From a bacterium (GTDB lineage Bacteria; Myxococcota_A; Bradymonadia; UBA7976; UBA1532), in contig JAUHVS010000026.1 of assembly GCA_030424955.1 (NCBI GenBank), positions 1-19,426 of the forward strand: DNA of 19,426 nucleotides, in the 5' to 3' direction. Positions 15,289-19,426 of the stretch are shown piece after piece. Positions within the stretch are counted from its first letter, which is position 1. The number at the start of each line of letters is the position of its first letter. The position numbers and the translations under genes are program-made. The notes beneath the pieces were generated by a model that ran no database searches, was not told where the DNA came from, and saw only the letters and a list, made by a program, of their open reading frames with translations.

Positions 15289-15790
15289 TGACCTCGACCA
15301 CCCCTCCGCTGTTCTCGAGCTCGAGCCCAAAGGAGACGGGCTCCCGGGCGTGATCCATCAGGAGCCAGGCGTCGACCCGGACCTGACACCGGCTGCGGTG
15401 CCCCTCGATGGGCTCGACGGTCAGCCGGCGGATCTTGAGACGGGGCTCGAACGCAGTGATCGCCTCACGCAGCGCTCGAGCCAACAAATTGCGATCCTCT
15501 TCGGACGAGGCATACAGATGGCTGTAGTCACTCAGACCGTAGTCCACCACGGAGCGCTCGGACGGCTTTCGCCGCCGACGCACCTTCTCGTCGACACCAG
15601 CCTCAAATGTTGTGCGGGTGTTCAACAACCAGCGGAGATCGCGGAGAATCGAACGCCCGAACTGGGCTCGATTCTGGGTCCGGAAGGGCGGCCGCTCAGG
15701 GGCCACCCCCGGGGCGTCATCCAGGAGACGATCCAGGATAGACGCGCGAGTCTGCTGGGGACCGTCGTCGTCGTTGGAGCGCGAGCGCAT
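15278..15790 (-). CDS. tssE: T6SS baseplate protein TssE (gp25-like)
   Basis: TssE is the gp25-like baseplate part that nucleates the first sheath ring. The 170 residues include SILDRLLDD (17-25), SILRDLRWLLNTR (47-59), SVVDYGLSDYSHL (80-92) and AFEPRLKIRRLTVEP (113-127), in the family's order. Length is typical. Start ATG 15790 has GGAG about 10 nt upstream. It follows hcp by 44 nt; that gap holds a weak 5-bp inverted repeat (GGTTC/GAACC, 15808-15828) that could mark a processing point but has no T-tract. Confidence 0.94.
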   Translation of the reverse strand: MRSRSNDDDGPQQTRASILDRLLDDAPGVAPERPPFRTQNRAQFGRSILRDLRWLLNTRTTFEAGVDEKVRRRRKPSERSVVDYGLSDYSHLYASSEEDRNLLARALREAITAFEPRLKIRRLTVEPIEGHRSRCQVRVDAWLLMDHAREPVSFGLELENSGGVVEVNGS

Positions 15791-15834
15791 ATTTCAACGA
15801 CTCCGGCGGTTCCCCCGCAGCTCGAACCTCGGTC

Positions 15835-16347
15835 TTAGGCGACGAGGTTGGTCATCAGGTCGTGGCTGACCGGCTGGTCGGCGCCCACGGTGCCCTTCAT
15901 CTTGTCCTGGCCGTTGTAGGTGTAGGTCACCTTGGCGTAGTTGACCGAGACGACCTCGGCGGGCATGTCACCGGGGCCACCCGACAGGGAGTAGTCCGTG
16001 ATGACGCAGCTCTCGAGCTCGATCTTCAGGTAGGGGACGGCCATCTGGGCCGCGCCGGTGTCGCCGGCGGAGCGGTAGGCCACGAACTGCATCTTGTCGA
16101 TGTGCTTGCCGCTCCAGCACATCTTCAGCAGGTCGTCGGTGGCGGAGTCGAGGACCTTCTGGAAGCTGAAGGGGGCGTGGTGCGCCTTCTCGACCGTCGC
16201 GCCGCCGGCGGCGGAGCGGGTGGAGGTGGTGGGCTGGGTGAAGCCGTGGCTCCAGCTCAGGACCTCGATCCACCCCTCGTTGCCCTTGGAGGTGCTGCCG
16301 CCGTTGATATCGGGGCCGGTGAACTTGATGAACGTGTTGAACGCCAT
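15835..16347 (-). CDS. hcp: T6SS inner-tube protein Hcp (TssD)
   Basis: Hcp hexamers stack into the tube that is propelled out of the cell, and effectors can travel in its lumen. The 170-residue protein starts MAFNTFIKFTGPDINGGST and contains GWIEVLSWSHGFTQP (25-39), TVEKAHHAPFSFQKVLDSAT (51-70), a later beta-strand segment YLKIELESCVITDYSLSG (106-123) and VNYAKVTYTYN (135-145). Length and motif order are standard, with no C-terminal effector extension, so it is a structural Hcp. Two cysteines are present (C77, C114). GGAAGGA ends 4 nt before the ATG. Its 116-nt leader contains three hairpins (separate entries), suggesting regulation apart from tssBC. Confidence 0.97.
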   Translation of the reverse strand: MAFNTFIKFTGPDINGGSTSKGNEGWIEVLSWSHGFTQPTTSTRSAAGGATVEKAHHAPFSFQKVLDSATDDLLKMCWSGKHIDKMQFVAYRSAGDTGAAQMAVPYLKIELESCVITDYSLSGGPGDMPAEVVSVNYAKVTYTYNGQDKMKGTVGADQPVSHDLMTNLVA

Positions 16348-16362
16348 GACATCCTTCCAATC

Positions 16363-16379
16363 CGGGGCAAGTCACCCCG
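16363..16379 (-). promoter_or_regulatory. Small hairpin just upstream of the hcp ribosome site
   Basis: CGGGG-N7-CCCCG forms a 5-bp GC stem only 4 nt 5' of the GGAAGGA box (16352-16358). It could hold the ribosome site accessible or act as a 5' stability element for the hcp mRNA. The role is inferred. Confidence 0.4.
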
Positions 16380-16389
16380 ATGATTTGTT

Positions 16390-16416
16390 CCGAGGCCGCA
16401 AACCCGCGAGCCTCGG
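16390..16416 (-). promoter_or_regulatory. Second leader hairpin upstream of hcp
   Basis: CCGAGGC and GCCTCGG pair over 7 bp around a 13-nt loop, which can add three more pairs (CGC/GCG) with a one-base bulge. No T-tract follows on the minus strand, so it is probably an mRNA structure rather than a terminator. Confidence 0.45.
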
Positions 16417-16422
16417 AGATTC

Positions 16423-16456
16423 AGAAAGGTCGTGACGGCACCCTGCCGTCACGACC
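16423..16456 (-). terminator. Intrinsic terminator or attenuator after tssC
   Basis: A perfect 13-bp stem with a 3-nt loop (arms 16444-16456 and 16428-16440, GGTCGTGACGGCA) begins 7 nt after the tssC stop. On the minus strand it is followed by TTTCT. This is the strongest terminator-like structure in the window. Because hcp lies on the same strand downstream, it probably attenuates tssBC transcripts or marks an mRNA processing end. That implies read-through control or a separate hcp promoter; no clear promoter was recognised in the remaining leader. Confidence 0.8.
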
Positions 16457-16463
16457 GCCTGGA

Positions 16464-17948
16464 TCAGGCCGCGGGCGGAGGCAGATCCGCCACGAGCCTG
16501 ATGGACGCACTCAGCTCATCGAGCTGGAAGTGCGGCCGAACGAAGACCACCGCCCGGTAGGCACCCGGCCGCCCCGGGATGTCGCTGACGTCGACGCGAG
16601 CATCCCGCAGCGGGTACTTGGCCTTGAGCGACTGGCCAGCGTCATCCTTACCCAAAACGTACTGCATGATCCAGCGGTTCAGGTAGGAGGACACCTCGTC
16701 ACGGGTCATGAACGAGCCGACCTTGTCGCGCGCCAACACCTTGAGATAGTGGGCGAAACGGGACGCCGAGAGCACGTAGGGCAGCTGCGCCGAAATGCGT
16801 GCGTTCGCGTTGGCCGAGTCGGTGTCGTAGGTGCGCGGCTTCTGGACCGTGGGGGCCCCGAAGAACGTCGCGTAGTTGGTGTTCTTGCAGAACACCAGGG
16901 CCGCGAAGCCCAGGTCGTTCAGCTCCTTCTCGCGGCGGTCCGTGATGGCCACCTCGGTCGGGATCTTGGTCGCGATGTCGCCGTCGGCGGTCTTGTACTT
17001 GTGGAGGTTGAGCCCCTCCACCATGCCGCCACCCTCGGCGCCGCGGATCGCGGCGGTCCAGGAGTACATCGCGAAGGCGTTGGTGATGCGCTCACCCAAC
17101 GCCCAGGAGCTCGCGCCCCAGCAGTACGACTTGTGGTTGGTGCCGTCGACGTCCTCGACGAAGTCGAAGCCGTCGATGGGGTTGTCGGGGCCGTAGGGGA
17201 GCCGCATGAGCATCCGGGGCATGGTCAGCGCGGTGTACCGCGAGTCCTCCATGTTCCGGAAGGCGTTCCACTTCTCCATGTTGGACTCGAAGAGCTTGGC
17301 GAGGTCCCGGGGATCCCCGAGGCGCTCGAAGCTGTCGAGACCGAACATGTTGGCGTTGGCCGACGCGATCAGGGGCGCGTGGGCGGCGGCCGCGATGTTG
17401 CTCAGGCCCATGAGGAGGTCGAGATCGGCGTTCGAACGGCCGAAGTCGTAGCCACCCACCAGGCAGCCGTAGGGCTCGCCACCGTAGGTGCCGTACTCCT
17501 CCTCGTAGATCATCTTGAACAGCCGGCTCTGGTCGAAGTCCGACGCGTTCTCGATGTCCTTGAGCATCTCCTTCTTGGTGGCGTGCAGCACCCGCAGCTT
17601 CAAGCGCTGGCTGGTCTCGGTCTTGCTGACCAGGTAGTGCATGCCGCGCCACGCGGCCTCGAGCTCCTGGAAGTCCGGCTTGTGCAGGATCTCGTTGAGC
17701 TGAGCCGTCAACGCCGCGTCGAGGCCCTTGATCTGGGCCTCGATGAGCTGGATGGCGTTCTTGATGGTCTTCTGCTTGTCGCCGGCGACGCCGCCGGCGA
17801 TGGCCTGCTCCAGCAGGGCCTTCAGGCCGTCGCGCGCGCCGGCCTTCTGCGTCTCGGCAATGACCGAGGTGAGGATGTCACCAGCAGCCTCAGTCGTGGT
17901 CGCGGCCGCAGCCGCGCCCTTCTCACCGCCCGTGGGACGAGCACCCAT
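16464..17948 (-). CDS. tssC: T6SS contractile sheath large subunit TssC (VipB)
   Basis: TssC pairs with TssB to build the cytoplasmic contractile sheath. The 494 residues carry the usual landmarks: FQELEAAWRGMHYLV (93-107), LFKMIYEEEYGTYGGEPYG (143-161), FGLDSFERLGDP (202-213), MLMRLPYG (246-253), WGASSWALGERI (277-288), EGLNLHKYKT (311-320), SYLNRWIMQYVLG (421-433) and RPHFQLDELSASIRL (471-485). The alanine/threonine-rich N-terminus followed by a helix (about 20-35) is where ClpV binds TssC in studied systems, consistent with tssH nearby. ATG 17948 has AAGGAG at 6 nt. It follows tssB by 63 nt on the same strand. A strong hairpin follows its stop. Confidence 0.98.
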   Translation of the reverse strand: MGARPTGGEKGAAAAATTTEAAGDILTSVIAETQKAGARDGLKALLEQAIAGGVAGDKQKTIKNAIQLIEAQIKGLDAALTAQLNEILHKPDFQELEAAWRGMHYLVSKTETSQRLKLRVLHATKKEMLKDIENASDFDQSRLFKMIYEEEYGTYGGEPYGCLVGGYDFGRSNADLDLLMGLSNIAAAAHAPLIASANANMFGLDSFERLGDPRDLAKLFESNMEKWNAFRNMEDSRYTALTMPRMLMRLPYGPDNPIDGFDFVEDVDGTNHKSYCWGASSWALGERITNAFAMYSWTAAIRGAEGGGMVEGLNLHKYKTADGDIATKIPTEVAITDRREKELNDLGFAALVFCKNTNYATFFGAPTVQKPRTYDTDSANANARISAQLPYVLSASRFAHYLKVLARDKVGSFMTRDEVSSYLNRWIMQYVLGKDDAGQSLKAKYPLRDARVDVSDIPGRPGAYRAVVFVRPHFQLDELSASIRLVADLPPPAA

Positions 17949-17954
17949 AGCGAT

Positions 17955-17966
17955 CTCCTTCTCGAG
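17955..17966 (-). promoter_or_regulatory. tssC ribosome site with CTCGAG leader box
   Basis: The minus strand reads CTCGAGAAGGAG and then a 6-nt spacer (ATCGCT) before the tssC ATG. A nearly identical box stands before tssB. It is a strong Shine-Dalgarno, fitting the high TssC output a sheath needs. Confidence 0.7.
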
Positions 17967-18011
17967 AGTCGTTCAGTTCGTTCCAAGCATGCGTCAGCGT
18001 GGCCCAGGGGC

Positions 18012-18515
18012 TCACAGCTTCTTCATGAGCTCCTGCAGCTTGCCCTTCAGCTCGTCATCGCTCGCGCTCGAGGAGATGACGTCGTTGAGGGACGAGGCCA
18101 GGTCCTCGTTGACGTAGATCTTGGCGAGGAGCGCGTTGAGCGCCTGCCGCTTCTCGTACGTCTCACGCAGCTTGTCGACCTGCTGGACGACCGCCATGGG
18201 CTCGAAGTCCTTGATGCCCGTGAACTTCAGATCGACCGCGATGTTCTCGCTCTTGTCGTCGATCTTGTTCGGGACCGGGAACGACAGGCTCGGCTCCACG
18301 GAGGCGAGCACGTCGTCGAAGTTGTCGCCATCGATCTGGACGAACTTCCGGTCCTTGAACTTCTCGCCCTTGGTGTGGCCGGCGAGGTCCGCCATGACAC
18401 CGACGATGAAGGGCAGCTCCTTGACCTCCATCGCGTCGCCGACTTCCACATCGTAGGTGATCTGGACGCGGGGCGGACGGTTACGCCCGATCTTGTGCTG
18501 AGTGCGGTCAGCCAT
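18012..18515 (-). CDS. tssB: T6SS contractile sheath small subunit TssB (VipA)
   Basis: TssB is the partner of TssC in each sheath protomer. The 167 residues contain RPPRVQITYDVEVGDAMEVK (13-32), LPFIVGVMADLAGH (34-47), KFVQIDGDNFDDVLASVEP (57-75), DLKFTGIKDFEPMAVVQQVD (95-114) and a C-terminal helical region ending GKLQELMKKL, all in family order and at typical length. ATG 18515 has AAGGAG at 5 nt. It precedes tssC by 63 nt, the standard tssB-tssC pair. The 134-nt gap to tssA upstream leaves room for an internal promoter. Confidence 0.97.
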   Translation of the reverse strand: MADRTQHKIGRNRPPRVQITYDVEVGDAMEVKELPFIVGVMADLAGHTKGEKFKDRKFVQIDGDNFDDVLASVEPSLSFPVPNKIDDKSENIAVDLKFTGIKDFEPMAVVQQVDKLRETYEKRQALNALLAKIYVNEDLASSLNDVISSSASDDELKGKLQELMKKL

Positions 18516-18520
18516 ACCTG

Positions 18521-18533
18521 CTCCTTGCTCGAG
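18521..18533 (-). promoter_or_regulatory. tssB ribosome site with CTCGAG leader box
   Basis: CTCGAGCAAGGAG precedes the tssB ATG with a 5-nt spacer. It differs from the tssC leader by one inserted base between CTCGAG and AAGGAG. Confidence 0.65.
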
Positions 18534-18559
18534 CCGACGGTGGTTCCCCCTCCGGTCGG
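18534..18559 (-). promoter_or_regulatory. Imperfect hairpin in the tssA-tssB gap
   Basis: CCGAC and GTCGG (18534-18538 and 18555-18559) pair over 5 bp, extendable by two pairs past a bulge, in the tssB leader. The same gap has an AT-rich patch (TTTTATT on the minus strand, about 18580-18586), the most promoter-like spot there, but no -35/-10 pair with normal spacing was found. Weak evidence. Confidence 0.25.
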
Positions 18560-18649
18560 TGTCGCGAGCTGTCTTCCCAATAAAAGTCCGCGCAGTAGGG
18601 AAATGCCGTCAGTCCCCCGACCGACGTCCCACGCGGGCTTCGAAGAATC

Positions 18650-19426
18650 TCAGTCAGGCTGCTTCATGCCAAGCAGCGAATAGATGGCGCCGAGGTTGTG
18701 CTGATCTTGCACAAGCTCCTGCACCAGCTCCGCGAACGTCATGTTGCCCCAGCTCACGGCACGCCGGATGAGATGGGGCACAGGGCTGTGCGGCTCTTTC
18801 TGGATCAGATAGTCCGACGCCTCCGAGAGCCGCTGATAGGCCTCGGCTCGGTTTCGGATCGGCCCCCACCGTACGCCCTTGCCGCCGGGATCGTCGCGCT
18901 GAATCGACGCGCCACCCTCTTCAGTGTCCGCGGCCGCGTCTGTCTCCTCGCCGTCGGGCTCTTCCTCGGCCTTCTGGTCCAAGGCGGAGCCCACGAAGTT
19001 CGCCATGCCGGCGATGATCTCCTTGAACTGCCACAGCGCCGCCATGGGCTGGCCGATCTTCTTGTCGACCAGCTTCTCAAGATCCTCGGCGGCGAGCTTC
19101 AGATCGTGCAGCTCTGTGGACACCTGGCGATAGAAGCGCGCCGGCGTCAACAAAACGGCGGTCTGGAACTGCGGCGTGGAGACCTCACCCTCACCAGGCT
19201 TCTGGCCCGCACGCTCCAGCATGCTGGCCTTCTCCCAGTCCTGCCAGGTCAGGATCTCGGGCTCTTTGGTGTTTGGCTCGGTCATCGGGACGAGCTTCAA
19301 CTGCATGCTGAGCTTGTCATTGATCCAAGCGATGGGCGCCATGCGAGAGTCGAGGTCGTCCTCGTCGATCTGCGGGTAGAGCGAGTCCCAGAAGCGGTCG
19401 CAGAGGGTCTCGATGACCCGCAGCCC
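18650..19426 (-). CDS. tssA: T6SS assembly protein TssA (5' end beyond window)
   Basis: TssA recruits baseplate parts and/or caps the growing sheath and tube. The visible 258 codons run in frame to the right edge, so the true start lies outside and the internal ATG at 19342 is not the start. The first visible residues, GLRVIETLCDRFWDSLYPQI, then D-S-R-MAPIAWIND, are the ImpA_N signature. The C-terminus has RAEAYQRLSEASDYLIQKEP, then HSPVPHLIRRAVSWGNMTFA and a final YSLLGMKQPD, resembling the TssA1-type C-terminal domain rather than the VasJ type. Between them lies an acidic, probably disordered insert (AEEEPDGEETDAAADTEEGG). It is the first gene of the visible minus-strand block; tssB follows after 134 nt. 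Confidence 0.93.
   Translation of the reverse strand, partial: GLRVIETLCDRFWDSLYPQIDEDDLDSRMAPIAWINDKLSMQLKLVPMTEPNTKEPEILTWQDWEKASMLERAGQKPGEGEVSTPQFQTAVLLTPARFYRQVSTELHDLKLAAEDLEKLVDKKIGQPMAALWQFKEIIAGMANFVGSALDQKAEEEPDGEETDAAADTEEGGASIQRDDPGGKGVRWGPIRNRAEAYQRLSEASDYLIQKEPHSPVPHLIRRAVSWGNMTFAELVQELVQDQHNLGAIYSLLGMKQPD

Noticed and set aside
15289..15330. Upstream tssF start adding 14 residues
   Set aside because: The TssF family starts close to the ATG at 15288, which has a better ribosome site.
18560..18600. Sigma-54-like site in the tssA-tssB gap (TGGGAAGACAGCTCGC)
   Set aside because: GG and GC have the right 10-nt spacing, but the flanking consensus bases mostly mismatch; chance is likely at this GC content.
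16380..18683. Plus-strand frame of 767 codons
   Set aside because: It lies antisense to tssC and tssB, which are unmistakable. No domain pattern is visible in it.

Overview
This window is most of a type VI secretion system (T6SS) core locus from a very GC-rich bacterium. The coding frames have strongly G/C-biased third positions. TPR-rich giant proteins, GYF_2 domains, a Roadblock/LC7-like protein and proline/alanine-rich tails point to the Myxococcota or a neighbouring deltaproteobacterial-type lineage. That assignment is inference from protein style. No rRNA, tRNA or marker gene is present to confirm it.

Right half, read leftward on the minus strand: tssA (5' end beyond the right edge), tssB, tssC, hcp (tssD), tssE, tssF and tssG. 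These encode the sheath (TssB/TssC), the inner tube (Hcp), three baseplate parts (TssE/F/G) and the assembly cap/priming protein (TssA). tssE/F and tssF/G overlap, so they are probably translated together. A 13-bp perfect hairpin followed by a T-rich stretch separates tssC from hcp. Two further hairpins lie in the hcp leader, so the tube gene appears to be expressed differently from the sheath genes.

Centre: two plus-strand genes sit between tssG and tssH and overlap by ATGA. The first is a single-pass membrane protein with a periplasmic OmpA-like peptidoglycan-binding domain that keeps both diaminopimelate-contact residues. The second is a membrane-anchored, coiled-coil protein with a probable Roadblock/LC7 domain. 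Divergent from them is tssH (clpV), the sheath-recycling AAA+ ATPase, which carries an unusual proline-rich C-terminal tail.

Left 7 kb: one uninterrupted minus-strand reading frame from a GTG at 7016 to the left edge, at least 2,338 codons with no stop in the window. It encodes two N-terminal GYF_2-like domains and then a very long array of TPR-like helical repeats. A plus-strand frame of about 2,060 codons lies opposite it and is a shadow.

The membrane complex (TssJ/L/M), TssK, VgrG and PAAR are not in the window. The possibly novel part is the accessory set (giant GYF-TPR protein, OmpA-like anchor, Roadblock-like protein) embedded in an otherwise standard T6SS. A GYF-plus-Roadblock pairing recalls the spatial-control machinery of myxobacterial motility, so these genes could position, anchor or scaffold the secretion machine. 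That is a hypothesis only.
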